A DNA stretch of 64,000 bases from Adiantum capillus-veneris (taxonomy: Eukaryota; Streptophyta; Polypodiopsida; Polypodiales; Pteridaceae): the NCBI GenBank assembly GCA_014529385.2, contig CM043952.1:52932619-52996618 (forward strand), in the 5' to 3' direction. Positions 54,451 to 64,000 of this stretch are shown in pieces. Position numbers and translations under genes: made by a program. Below the pieces are notes generated by a model that was not told the DNA's origin, did not search any database, and saw nothing but the letters and a program-made list of their open reading frames with translations. Positions within the stretch are counted from its first letter, which is position 1. Each line of letters starts with the position of its first letter.

Positions 54451-55400
54451 TGTGGATATCATCCCGCCTTTGATCTCCCAGATGTATGTTGATATGGACA
54501 TAGCCTGGTTCCGCTTTGTTATGCGTGTTCAATGTGTTATCCAGGATTATGGCAGGGATTATTTTCACAATTAAGGGAACAAGTTAATCAGGCGAAGGAT
54601 GCTTGTAGAGAAGACTAATGCACTTGGCGAATCATTCTTCTCTTACTGACACTCAAGCGACTGAGTTCTTTTCTGCTCGCGTTGTGTTACAGCACAATGA
54701 TGAGAGGAGTTGGCCAAATGGCAAACTCGAGCTCGACAACAAGCTTTTGCGGATAAAGGATGTTCTTCTAAACAATTTTTCCGGCATGTGGACTCTCGCT
54801 TCTCTGATTGGAATCAGGCTACGACTAGATTGGACTGCATCTCAGCTGGCAGTGTATATGCCATCCTTCAGTCTGATATATGGATTGTGCATCATGGTAA
54901 TCGGTTGTGGTTGCTCTCCGAGTCATACTTGTGGTGGCAACACACAATGTATCGTATTTGGCAGAGTTATCTACCTTTGAAGGAACGGGTTTTATTGTGG
55001 CGTTGTTTGGTGGGAGCTCTACATGTTGGCAATGTGTTACATACTCGGCATATTGCACCTTCCCACTGCCCCGGATGCCTTGAAGCTGAGGAGACCGTGC
55101 CACACTTATTATGACGTTGTCGCCACTCCAGAGCCTTCATTCGGCAAGTGTCGACTGCTCTTCGGCTGCGTTTTCTTTCCGGCTCTTTTCACAGACACTT
55201 TTGGCTTTTTGGAGTGCTTCGGTCATCACATTCTCAGTTTGCGGTGTTCTTCACCTGGGTCAGATTTTGGGCCCTGTGGACCATCTGGCACCATAGGACC
55301 TCCTTAATGTTCCAAGGCACCTATGTTGACCCCTTCCCCTATTTCAATTCATCTCTTGGTGAAGCACTACATTTTGCTCATGATGTTGGAGACATCACTC
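54451..55400 (+). pseudogene. ORF2 remainder of LINE B
   Basis: This resumes the ORF2 reading after copia: RARQQAFADKGCSSKQFF (the region before RT), then a jump to WLLSESYLWWQHTMYRIW, LPLKERVLLWRCLVGAL and HCPGCLEAEETVPHLL, the zinc-binding C-terminus. The complete RT core between them is missing. Several stops are present. ORF 54710-55114 is the longest piece. Confidence 0.72.
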
Positions 55401-55597
55401 TTGATGCCTAGTGTAAATTTAATCATGAATTGGTGTGTGTGTCACAATGTGAGAGTGTGGGGAAATGAGTACCCGGGTGTTTTTTCTTTCGTTTTATCTT
55501 GTTCTAGTGTCCTTTTATCTCTCTTTCAACATTAAGGTCGTGTGGGGTCTTATATTTGTGGTCCAAATATCCTACACAAGTCATGACAATAAATATC

Positions 55598-56510
55598 TTA
55601 CTTTTTCTTTTTTGGCAAGAAAGAGATCCTTCTATTAGTTAAAAATCGCCCATTGGGCTACAACATCCCTGAAGGGAAAGATACATGAGGGGAGACTCTC
55701 CCAACCGAAAAGATATGTACAAATGTGGGCTAAATCACGAGATATGGGGTGGGAATAACCACATTGGTGGGCGGTAATGCCATCGAGGGATCCCTTGCTG
55801 TATAGTGAAGAAGGGGCCTGAACTCCATAGTCATAGCCCTTACGCGATCCGAACCATCCTGGAGTTGGTCAAACTGGCCTCTCAAGGTGTGTATGAGCTC
55901 TAGCCAGATGTCGCGTACTGTCTCTACAGATGGAACTGCTCAGGCCTCAAAAATGCGAAAACAGCGGGCCCACCATATAAACCATAGTGTCAAGCTGCTG
56001 ATAAGGGCCCATCGGCTATCTGCCTCTTGTCTCCCAGTCCCAAGGGATCACCTCCAAGGCTCGACGTAGTCGAGGTCGACCATCCTAGATCTCTATCATC
56101 ATGCTGACTACTTATGTCTCGTACTGAAGTGCAAGGCCCGTGAGGGTGGACCATGTTGCCGAGCCCCAAGTAAATTGTCTAGTTGTACCTAGTGAGGGGA
56201 GCAGAAGAAGGACTCGGAGCCATATCTGTTGTGCTATGGGCAGTCCCAAAGGCAATGCCTTTGTGTCTCTCTGTGATGACCACATGATGTGCACGCGGAG
56301 GGGTGGCCAGTGTGCTCCAACCAGCTGCCCACTGCTACTACCCTGTGAGCAACCAACCACTGGAACATCGTGGCTCTTGGGCAGTCGGTTATCCCAGAGA
56401 CATGTCCAAGAATCTGTCAAGAACTCAGATGAGAGGCCCTCCCTCTGCGAATGGTCCACTGCTGCTGGAGAGATCTCACGCTGAGCAGTAAAGATGTGAC
56501 GGCCTGGGCC
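55598..56510 (-). pseudogene. Reversed 3' fragment of an L1 LINE
   Basis: Minus-strand ORF2 end from GRHIFTAQREIS through SEFLTDSWTCLWDNRLPKS, the zinc-binding pattern ending LPIAQQIWLRVLLLLP, and WGSATWSTLTGLALQYE, then 3' UTR to a T-rich (A-rich on minus) end at about 55598-55612. It is a relative of 43860-45229. It sits tail-to-tail with LINE B and head-to-head with LINE C. Confidence 0.75.
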
Positions 56511-56583
56511 CTCCTCAACTGCTAGGCGATCACTTGGCAGCACCTTTGCTACCAGCAGGCTTGCCAGAGAGGGACAACCTTCT

Positions 56584-57540
56584 TTGCGCCTACCCCTGCT
56601 AGTAGAGACTTCGCCTCTTGGCACCATTCCCGGGGGCCTATCTAGCTTTGACATTAGCAGACGATGGGAGACTTTTGACTATGCCTTTACCCGCTTTCTT
56701 GGCGACCCACATGCTGATTTAGAGGCTGCTTGCTTCCGAGTTCACGTACTCTTTCTTCCGGCACGAGGGACAGATGCTCTGACACTGCAAAGGGCTTCTC
56801 CTTCCTATTGTGTGGCAAGGATCAACATGTCTAGACTATGGATTCTGTGCTTGGTTTTCTCAGGTCACAAGCAGTAGAGTTCCCTCTTGGTTTTCTCAGG
56901 TCACAAGCAGTAGAATTCCCTCACCACACGGGACCCATTGACATTCTCATGCTACAGGAGCACCACCTTTGTGAGAGCCGCATTTGGCGTTGTAGACATG
57001 TGTTGAGAGGCAGATATGAGACATTCTCCTCAGCTGCTTTTGGGCCTGTAGTATCTAGGGAGGTGTCTGCATGACTATAGCTGACTCTTGGCAGCATGCC
57101 ATTGTGGACAGAGGAGTCATTGTACCTAGCAAGGCCTAGTGGATTACTATCAGTGGCAGAGTCGCATTGTTGGATTGTTGAATCTCTATGCACCAAATCG
57201 TGTGAGCCTGCGTGCTGAGTTTTGGTCTTGTTTGGTTGATGCATTACCCCATGCAGAGCAGTGGTGCGTTGGGGGAGATTTTTTAATATGCTTGAGGACC
57301 CCTTGGACCGTGTGGGGGGCAGTCACACTACAATGCATGGAGCCAAGTTGGCTGCTTGGGAGAGGCTATGTATGACTTTGCGGGTTGCTGTTGTATGTCA
57401 TCATGGGGGATTCATGCAACCTCAGGAGAGCCTCTCATTCTCTCGCTCTGACAGGCGAGTAGGAGGGGTGAATCTCTCATGGATTCATCGGTTTTATGCT
57501 AGTGACGGCATATGTGATTGGGAGGATCAGTGAGTATCAT
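56584..57540 (+). pseudogene. ORF1 C-terminal block and EN of LINE C
   Basis: The first frame has SSFDISRRWETFDYAFTRFLG and AACFRVHVLFLPARGT, homologous to LINE A at 48270-48410. At about 56922 the sequence moves directly into EN (IDILMLQEHHLCESRIWRC), skipping ~500 bp of LINE A. The EN continues to VGGDF near 57268 and to a SDHAP-like block near 57555. Stops and shifts throughout. Confidence 0.7.
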
Positions 57541-57720
57541 GGTAGGGACTACTTTCTCTGACCATGCACCAGTGATGGTGACATTGATGGACAGACCGAG
57601 GAGCTGAGGGAGCAGATTGACAGGATATGGTTAGAGAGTCTGTAGGGGGAGAGAGATCCTGCGACTCAGGCAGCAAGTGACATTATAGAGCTCTTTTTAC
57701 ATCAAGAGGCAGCAGCGCGA

Positions 57721-59360
57721 TTGACTGCAGCACGGGAGGAGGAGCGTTGGCTCAGGCGGAGGATTGCCTCTTTACAGAGGATACAAGAGAGGCACCCCAA
57801 TAGCCCTAGGATGGCAGGACAGATGCAGCAGGCCAGACATGAGCTGATAGCTTCGAGGAGCATCGACATGAGTTTGCATTTCATCGTCAAGCCTCACATT
57901 GGTCTCAGGTAGGAGACAGAGTCACTTGAGAGTTTTTTGAGATGATGGGCCCACGCCATGCCCACACCAGGATGAGTCAACTGAGGAGACTTGATGGGAC
58001 AGTAGCCACGGATCTTGCGGATATGCGCTCAGTGGCATCAGATTTCTACAGAGAGCTACTTATGGCTGACCCCCAGACAGAGTATAGAGATGCATGCAGA
58101 GAGAGGTTCTGGGCCCATATTCCTTGTTTGGTCATTGAGGAGATGCAACAAAGTCTACAGAGGCCCTTCTTAGCGGAGGAGATCCGTGATGCATTACAGG
58201 CGCTCCCACGTGGCAGTTGCCTTGGTGAGGATGGTTTGACACCTGCTTTCTTTCTAGAGTACTGGGATGCCATCGGGAGTGGATTGTGAAGAGCCTTCCA
58301 ACATATTATGGACACTGGAGACATGCCTGACAATTTGACAGAGGGGTTGATTTACTTGATCCCCAAGGAGGGAGGCTTGCTGGATGATATAAGACAGCAG
58401 AGACCCATCACGATTCTCAACTCAGCCTACAAAATCTTGGGCAAGCCTCTGAGTTTGAGAATCCAACCTCTCTTGGATACCCTGATCCATGGGACACAGA
58501 CAGGTTTTGTCAAGGAGAGTAGTATCCTTGACAATATCTTTACCTTTTGGGAGGCGACAGCTCTCACCCGACTTCGAGGGGTGGACCTTGTAGTGCTTCT
58601 TCTCGACTTTGAGAAGGCATATGATCGTGTGGATTGGAGCTTTCTAGAGGGCACTATGTTGAGGATGGGCTTCTCAGCTGATTGGATTAGAGGGGTGGCT
58701 GCTCTGTATTCTTAGGCTTACAGCTAGGTCTGCTAGATGGAGACAGAGGCCCACATTTTATGCTTTTACGCTTGGTGAGACAGGCCTGCCCACTTGCCCC
58801 CTTTCTCTTTTTGTTCTATGGTGAGGCGAAGAGCCCATTTCTAGCTTCACACGAGGTCGGTCTGCAGGGCATACAACTGCCTATTAGAGGCAAGGAGCTA
58901 TTGGATGCTGAGTTTGTAGACGATACTGGACTTTTCTTGGAGGGCCAGCTGGCCAACTTGCACAAATGTGAGCAGTCGCTTGAGGTGTTTTGCCGTGCTT
59001 CAGGAGCATTGATCAAGTGGCACAAAACGGTTTCTTTTGGGTTGGTCGTGCTCCTACACTTGAGTGGTTGCCTGGTGAGGGCTTTAGATGGATATCTCCA
59101 GGGACTGCAGTGCGATACTTGGGCTGTAAGGTTGATTTAGATTTATCCCCTGAGCAGCAGACAGCTCCCCTCCTCCTCTCTATACGGAGGAAACTGGTTC
59201 ATTGGAGCTCGACACGCCTTTCTCTTGCTGGCAGGGTGGTAGTTGTCAACGAGGTGTTGTTGGCAACTATGTGGTACATCACGTCTTGCTGGATCTTTTG
59301 GAGTTCTCGCATCAACGAGATTCAGCGGTTGATCATGATTTTTTTATGGTAAGGGCGAGA
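57721..59360 (+). pseudogene. ORF2 reverse transcriptase of LINE C
   Basis: Plant L1 RT split over frames 57721-57912, 57942-58289, 58308-58715, 58760-59140 and 58990-59352. Motifs: NLTEGLIYLIPKEGG, RPITILNSAYKILGKPL, LHGTQTGFVK-type region, LLDFEKAYDRVDWSFL (motif A), V-R-Q-A-C-P-L-A-P-F-L-F (motif B/C region), EFVDDTGLF (YADD-box equivalent, FVDD) and SLAGRVVVVNEVLL. The catalytic Asp residues are readable, but the gene is broken by at least five stops or shifts. Confidence 0.85.
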
Positions 59361-59549
59361 TACACAGTCAGCACGGGCCAAGGTCTCTTGGGAGGTCATT
59401 ACACTTCCTCGATCTCAGGCAGGCCTAGGGATCATTGACCCAGCACGACAGAGTAGAGCTTACCTTGGGAAGCTCATTATCAAAGGACTTCTTCCAAGAG
59501 CAGAGCCCTAGAAGGAGCAACTACTGCAGAGCTTGCAGGGTTATTCTCG

Positions 59550-59740
59550 TTCGACGGACGGAACGATCCGTCCGGTGGTGTCCGATTCCGTCCCGTTCGG
59601 TGATGGCGTCTGATCCGTCCAGTTGGCCAGTCAACGATTGACCGTTTGACTACGCTTTTTTTTGGGAGGTTTTTGGGTTGCCTTTTGGCATAGGATTCCT
59701 CCCACCTAGCATGGGATCCCCCCCACCTCCCACATGCCTT
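59550..59740. other. GC-rich join right of LINE C
   Basis: Short repeats of CGTCCGGT/CCGTCC character lie next to the LINE C end. No gene. Confidence 0.35.
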
Positions 59741-59867
59741 GAGCCTCATCTCTCTCTCTCTCATTGCTTTGGACCTTGGTCCTTCAACCTTGGATTCCAT
59801 TAGGCTCCTCTCTCTCTCTCTCTCTCTCTCTCATTGCTTTGGTCCTTCAACCTTGGATTTCATTAGG

Positions 59868-59919
<52 letters not shown>
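59741..59919 (+). repeat. CT-rich tracts before the minisatellite
   Basis: Three CT runs (about 59747-59762, 59807-59832 and 59871-59919) are separated by two copies of a ~35-bp unit (CATTGCTTTGG...CCTTGGATT). It may be the 5' UTR of the right-edge LINE. Confidence 0.7.
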
Positions 59920-59923
<4 letters not shown>

Positions 59924-60202
59924 CCACAGCGCGCAGGTCTCAGTCAGCTCCACAGCGCGCAGGTTTCAGTCAGCTCCACAGCGCGCAGGTTTCAGCCTCA
60001 GCACCACAGCGCCTCAGCGCGCAGGTCTCAGTCAGCTCCACAGCGCGCAGGTTTCAGCCTCAGCACCACAACGCCTCAGCGCGCAGGTCTCAGTCAGCTC
60101 CACAGCGCGCAGTTTTCAGCCTCAGCACCACAGCGCGCAAATTTCGGCCTCAGCAACACAGTGCGCAAGTTTTCAGCCTCAGTACCACAGCGCACAGGTT
60201 TT
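59920..60202 (+). repeat. Minisatellite of 26-36 bp units, ~10 copies
   Basis: Core CCACAGCGCGCAGGTYT, preceded by CAGTCAGCT or CAGCCTCAGCA. Ten units alternate between the two starts. The 5' units are GC-rich and best conserved and the last three are diverged. It lies ~350 bp before ORF1, the place where other LINEs carry promoter monomers. Confidence 0.88.
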
Positions 60203-60554
60203 AAGGCAGGCTGGGGTTGTTAAAAGTACAGGGCTGCAGAAACGAAAAGGGAGCAGGTCACTGGCGCACCCTCTCTCTCTCTCTCTCTTTATCAACACAG
60301 TGCTAGACTTCCCATCGCCATCACCCTCTGCAGTGCCCACCAGCTTTACCGGCTTGCAACGTTCATCAAACCTGCAGGGATTTATTTGCAAGAAATTTGA
60401 AAACTGCAAAGCTCACAGAAATTGCAAATTGACACATACAGAAAGCAAACATATGCCATGTAGGCTGAATGGGGAAACATATGTATGCATAATGCGGTGC
60501 GCATAGGTTGCTCTCTCCTCTCTCTCAGAAAGTGAAACAAATAAGGCAAGACAA

Positions 60555-61424
60555 ATGGCGGCGCACTACATGGTCACAAGCAAGAGGATGACAGCCATTG
60601 AAAAGGAGTTGAAAGAATGCAAAGCTCACATGGATGAGTGGAAGAAAGAGAAGAATTTAATTCTCGAATGGAAAAGGAGGGAGGAACAGCCGAGGGAACT
60701 AGAACGCAAGGAGTTCCGGGATGAAATTCAAGCTTTAAAAAGTAGCATCTCAGCCCTTCGGGAGGAACTCGACGAAACCAAAGAGGGAAGACGCCTTGAA
60801 GATGGGGAAATTCAGCCATCTATGATTGACGAGCTGAATAGTATACGAGCACAAGTCAAAGAAATAAAGGAGGAAGGAGAAATGAAGACCTCATGGGTGG
60901 AGGTTCTCTCCAAAACGCAAAAGAAAATGGACGAGGCTGAAAAATGGATTGATGTTGTCAAGAAGGGAAAGGGCAAGGAAATTCCGACTACACCCGACAT
61001 CATCAACAAAACACTAGAAGAGGAACAACGAAGAAGGGTACGCGCTCTACACGTGAGAGTGACCGGCCTAAAAGATTCAGATAAGGTGGACCAAGAGGTG
61101 AAGAGCCTCATGTCCATGATGGGGGTGGAGAAGCCCTCGCACACACAAGCTTGGAGAGTGGGCAAGAAGAGTGAAGGTAATGGGGAGAGTTCAAAAGGAC
61201 GGGCTCTCATTTTGCGCTTTCCCTCCATGGAAGAAAAGAAAGACTTTTTAAAGAAGAGGCCAACCCTCAAGAAAACAGGTATCTTTTTAGGAGATGATCT
61301 TACGCTCTCACAGCTTGCACATATGAGAGAGGTCATGCCAGAGATTATAGCAGCAACGGAGAAGGGGAAGTTAGCTTTCTACAGAAATGGACGAGTAGTG
61401 ATTACAGAGCACCGCTCTACATGA
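60555..61424 (+). CDS. ORF1 of the right-edge LINE (coiled-coil RNA-binding type)
   Basis: A complete 289-codon ORF starting MAAHYMVTSKRMTAIEK. Residues 1-80 and 95-135 are highly charged coiled coils. Residues ~158-260 resemble an RRM-like domain (RVRALHVRVTGL; ALILRFPSMEEKKDF, which matches the two RNP-type strands), followed by a small C-terminal domain (GIFLGDDLTLSQLAHMREVMPEII). This is like ORF1 of the coiled-coil/RRM/CTD kind and unlike the DUF4283/CCHC ORF1 of the other LINEs here. No zinc knuckle. Stop TGA at 61422 with CGG next. Confidence 0.75.
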   Translation: MAAHYMVTSKRMTAIEKELKECKAHMDEWKKEKNLILEWKRREEQPRELERKEFRDEIQALKSSISALREELDETKEGRRLEDGEIQPSMIDELNSIRAQVKEIKEEGEMKTSWVEVLSKTQKKMDEAEKWIDVVKKGKGKEIPTTPDIINKTLEEEQRRRVRALHVRVTGLKDSDKVDQEVKSLMSMMGVEKPSHTQAWRVGKKSEGNGESSKGRALILRFPSMEEKKDFLKKRPTLKKTGIFLGDDLTLSQLAHMREVMPEIIAATEKGKLAFYRNGRVVITEHRST

Positions 61425-61454
61425 CGGTGCGAGACCTATGGGACCACTCTCAGG

Positions 61455-64000
61455 ATGGCAGTTTGGAATTGTAATGGTTCGTATAAACTTGATGTGGGGG
61501 CCTTTGAGGATAGCTTCAGAGACAGAGACATTGTTTTCTACTCAGAGACTCATCAGGCTCCAGGACAGTTGATGCCGCACATATCAGGATACAGATGGGA
61601 GACAGCTTGTAGGACATGCACCAGAACTGCACATGGGACTAGAGGATCAGGAGGTGTAGCAGTTCTTTTCAGAGAGGAGCTCCAACCACTATTGCACATA
61701 GTTCGGAGAGATGATCAGGCCAGATACTTGTGGGTGAGGCTGAGGGCAGAGACTGGACGTTTCTTGTACATCGCCATATGCTATTTTCCTCCCAGCACTT
61801 CAGTATATGCTTCACCCAGAGGACAGTCTCCTTACTCTGCACTTGATGATGATATCTGGGAGTTCTCCAGAGATGGAGACATCATACTCCTGGGGGATTT
61901 CAATGCCCGTACAGGTAGCTCACAGACAGTCTTCTATGACACATCAGAAGAGATGCTTAGAGAGCTTGAGCCAGAGGATTTGGGGCTTGAGAGATACTCA
62001 CATGACAGAGAGCATACAAAGTATGGGAGATACCTGAGAGAGATGACGACTACTCACAGTTTAGCCATACTGAATGGCTTAACGACTTTCCCATTGTCTA
62101 CAGGTTTTACTTGTTTTCCACATAGACATGGGTCCAGCACTGTAGACTATGTTCTGACACATCCGAGCTTTATCTCTCACATTCAGGATTTCACAGTGGG
62201 GCCCAGGCCAGTTGGGATAGCAGTAGATCATGCACTTTTAACATTATCAGTCTCCTTTGAGTACAATACATCTCAGGCGTCACGGGGTGGTGGACATACA
62301 CGCTATACTTTTACACCAGAGACTGATTCAGTCTATGTAGAGGAGATACGTAGGCTTTTATGCACATCAGAGCCAGTATACACAGTGGAGGAGATCACAT
62401 CTATGCTGACAGTGACATTACATGGGGCAGCGACAGAGGCATATCCACACACTCAGCCGGGGCAGAGACGTCTTTCTGGACACATGCCTCAGAACAACTG
62501 GTATGATGAGGAGTGTAGACAGAGGAGAGCTCAGATACAGCGGGACCTTACATTGGGAGTGATCACCTATAGACAGTCTCGCATTGCTACACGACGACTA
62601 GTGCGGCGGAAGAAGCGAGCTTTCTTGGTCCAGATGGAGCAAGATTTATATCAGCTCTTCCTTAGTAGAGATTCAGGAGAGGCTTGGCGTCTATTCCATG
62701 AGAAGTCTCCCCCACCAGTGATTACTTCTACAGAGATATGGGGGCAGTATGCAACATCTTTATACACTGTACCTGGACAACCACCATTACCAGACCCACC
62801 ACAGCCATGTCCGGCTACGAGCACCTTCTTTACCACTGAGATGGTAAAGGAGGCCATTGACAGGATGAAGACCAGACGGGCACAGGATCATGAGGGTTTG
62901 GTAGCAGAGCACATTATACATGCTGGGGATTTGTTGGCAGAGATGCTTGCACGGCTATTCAACCGTGTCATGTGTGAGGGTCTCCCTGAGTCTTGGAGAT
63001 TATCTACTATTGTACCTATCTTCAAGACAGGTGACCCCACAGTGCCGGGGAATTACCGTACTATCATGGTAGGACACACATTGGCACGCTTATATGCATC
63101 CATCCTCGAGCATAGGCTGAGCAGTTGGGCAGAGATTATGGGCATACGAGCACCTGGGCAGGCTGGTTTCAGAAGGGGTTTCTCCACACTAGATCATGTC
63201 TTTACACTCAGAGCTATCATTGAGGAGGGTCGAGCACATGGTAGACGGATATACTGCAGCTTTGTGGATTTTCGCAAAGCGTTTGACACAGTGCCGAGGG
63301 CCAGATTGATGCACCGGCTTATGGAATTGGGGGTACCCACAGAGCTGATGTGGGGGATCATGGCATTGTACAGTTCAGTGATGGGTCATGTACGCACATC
63401 AGAGGGGATATCCGACATAGTTCACTCCACCATCGGAGTGAAACAGGGATGCCCACTGTCCTCTACTTTATTTGGTATGTATGTTGATGGGGTCTCTGAT
63501 TATATTGACAGAGGAGGAGATAGAGGTGCTCAGCTTGCAGGGACATGGATCCCTCTTTTATTGTATGCTGACGATATCGTGTTGATATCAGAATCGCCAG
63601 AGGGTATGCAGAGACATTTGGACACATTGCATAGTTTTGCAGAGGATAGTGGATTGTCTGTCAACCTTGGTAAAACCAAGGTCATGGTATTTAATACCAC
63701 ACCACAGTGGATTAGGAGATCAGCACCTACTTTCACATATGGACAGGACAGTATGGAGTACACTGATGCATACACATATCTTGGGGTGGTCTTTAGTGGA
63801 CCGAGGTTCACACTGAAAGTGGCAGCAGACACTAGATTGACTCGTGCCTATGCAGCCCTAGGTGGTTTAGAGAGGATTTGTTTGCAGGTTCAGTTCCAGG
63901 AACCTCGAACAAAGCTCTGGCTTTTCGATACTTTGGTCGCTTCAGTTATGCACTACGCGGTTCAGGTTTGGGGACCGTCTATTGACAGTGCTGGATGGAC
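61455..64000 (+). CDS. ORF2 of the right-edge LINE (EN and RT, runs off window)
   Basis: From the ATG at 61455 the frame is open for 848 codons to the window edge. EN: AVWNCNGSYKLD (Asn), YSETHQAPG (Glu), IAICYFPPS, ILLGDFNARTG, STVDYVLTH and VAVDHALLTL-type end (here VGIAVDHALL). RT: NNWYDEECRQRR before it, then LSTIVPIFKTGDP, NYRTIMVG, QAGFRRGFSTLDHVF, FVDFRKAFDTVPR (motif A), GVKQGCPLSSTLFG (motif B) and LLLYADDIVLIS (motif C, YADD), then VNLGKTKVMVF. By motif style it is neither plant L1 nor RTE. It looks potentially functional. The RT end, thumb and any C-terminal domain lie outside. The same frame as ORF1 is kept across the TGA. Confidence 0.88.
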   Translation, partial: MAVWNCNGSYKLDVGAFEDSFRDRDIVFYSETHQAPGQLMPHISGYRWETACRTCTRTAHGTRGSGGVAVLFREELQPLLHIVRRDDQARYLWVRLRAETGRFLYIAICYFPPSTSVYASPRGQSPYSALDDDIWEFSRDGDIILLGDFNARTGSSQTVFYDTSEEMLRELEPEDLGLERYSHDREHTKYGRYLREMTTTHSLAILNGLTTFPLSTGFTCFPHRHGSSTVDYVLTHPSFISHIQDFTVGPRPVGIAVDHALLTLSVSFEYNTSQASRGGGHTRYTFTPETDSVYVEEIRRLLCTSEPVYTVEEITSMLTVTLHGAATEAYPHTQPGQRRLSGHMPQNNWYDEECRQRRAQIQRDLTLGVITYRQSRIATRRLVRRKKRAFLVQMEQDLYQLFLSRDSGEAWRLFHEKSPPPVITSTEIWGQYATSLYTVPGQPPLPDPPQPCPATSTFFTTEMVKEAIDRMKTRRAQDHEGLVAEHIIHAGDLLAEMLARLFNRVMCEGLPESWRLSTIVPIFKTGDPTVPGNYRTIMVGHTLARLYASILEHRLSSWAEIMGIRAPGQAGFRRGFSTLDHVFTLRAIIEEGRAHGRRIYCSFVDFRKAFDTVPRARLMHRLMELGVPTELMWGIMALYSSVMGHVRTSEGISDIVHSTIGVKQGCPLSSTLFGMYVDGVSDYIDRGGDRGAQLAGTWIPLLLYADDIVLISESPEGMQRHLDTLHSFAEDSGLSVNLGKTKVMVFNTTPQWIRRSAPTFTYGQDSMEYTDAYTYLGVVFSGPRFTLKVAADTRLTRAYAALGGLERICLQVQFQEPRTKLWLFDTLVASVMHYAVQVWGPSIDSAGW

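Larger units (their letters stand above)
49559..55597 (+). mobile_element. L1-type LINE B, split by copia and lacking the RT core
   Basis: It starts with GTTAGGGTTACACAG behind LINE A's A run, then has ORF1 (49890-51027), an EN domain (51136-51938), the nested copia element (51939-54445) and the rest of ORF2 (54451-55400) with an internal deletion. The 3' end has AATAAA near 55587. EN is intact over its whole length, but ORF1 is frameshifted and the RT core is absent. Confidence 0.75.
56515..59550 (+). mobile_element. L1-type LINE C, truncated at both ends
   Basis: It begins inside ORF1 (CACTTGGCAGCACCTTTG, matching LINE A at 48165) and ends in the post-RT region without zinc-binding domain or tail. 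EN (56930-57540) and RT (about 57720-59360) are recognisable in several frames. An internal deletion joins ORF1's C-terminal block to EN, with a 36-bp direct duplication at the join (56850-56921). Confidence 0.8.
59741..64000 (+). mobile_element. Right-edge non-L1-like LINE, 3' end outside window
   Basis: CT tracts and minisatellite (possible 5' UTR), ORF1 and an intact ORF2 part. It is the only LINE in the window with open frames. The 5' limit is uncertain: LINE C ends at about 59550 and the repeat block starts near 59741. Confidence 0.7.

Noticed and set aside
55598-59550. Twin-priming inversion of a single LINE
   Set aside because: In twin priming the inverted part is the upstream segment of the element. 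Here the inverted piece is the 3' end, so two separate copies fit better.
59739-60506. 255-codon ORF
   Set aside because: Translation of CT tracts and the minisatellite (Ser-Leu runs). No sign of a protein.

Overview
The window reads as intergenic DNA from a large, repeat-rich land-plant genome. The evidence is several Ty3/gypsy LTR retrotransposons, one Ty1/copia relic, L1-type LINEs of plant build (ORF1 with an RRM-like part plus a CCHC knuckle, then EN and RT), and two exons of a plant-type HAD hydrolase with conventional GT/AG introns. No bacterial or organellar gene organisation is visible. The species cannot be named from sequence alone. A LINE at the right edge that looks unlike the usual plant L1 and RTE types would fit a fern, lycophyte or gymnosperm better than a small angiosperm genome, but that is inference.

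Layout. 743-9436 is gypsy element A (+ strand; LTR, leader, gag, PR, RT, two RNase H domains, INT, PPT, partial 3' LTR), broken by stops and frameshifts. Its 3' LTR is cut and joined to a piece of RT. About 9881-18568 is element B (- strand): 5' LTR, a tRNA-Asp-type PBS, a ~2.8 kb leader with eight 20-bp palindromes about 285 bp apart, gag, PR and a spacer, then foreign sequence where RT should be. 18573-19258 is another, tandemly duplicated, fragment of A-type RT. 21842-23415 is a 5'-truncated L1 LINE (- strand). 23411 to about 38830 is element C (- strand), a relative of B with its own palindrome series in the same leader position. C is split in gag by element E (26816-33778), a young non-autonomous LTR element with near-identical LTRs, a tRNA-Trp-type PBS and one intact 759-codon acidic ORF.

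38.8-46.3 kb is mostly featureless apart from HAD hydrolase exons (42010-42419, - strand) and an L1 ORF2 3' fragment (43860-45229, - strand). 46.6-59.5 kb is a pile of L1 LINEs: LINE A, LINE B head-to-tail behind it, a small internally deleted copia element nested in LINE B with a 5-bp TSD, a reversed 3' fragment, and LINE C. From about 59.7 kb to the window end lies a different LINE: CT tracts and a 26-36 bp minisatellite, a coiled-coil ORF1 (60555-61424), and an ORF2 (61455 to the edge) open for 848 codons. ORF1 and ORF2 are in the same frame, separated by one TGA followed by CGG.

The strongest novel signal is the paired palindrome system of elements B and C. Both follow ACAT-4nt-CGCG-4nt-ATGT, with family-specific arms (GGAT/ATCC in B, CCTA/TAGG in C). 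The copies are reiterated at about 285 bp in the RNA leader between PBS and gag. Next come a ~60-residue micro-ORF shared by the leader of A and the LTR of E, and the TGA-CGG junction of the right-edge LINE.
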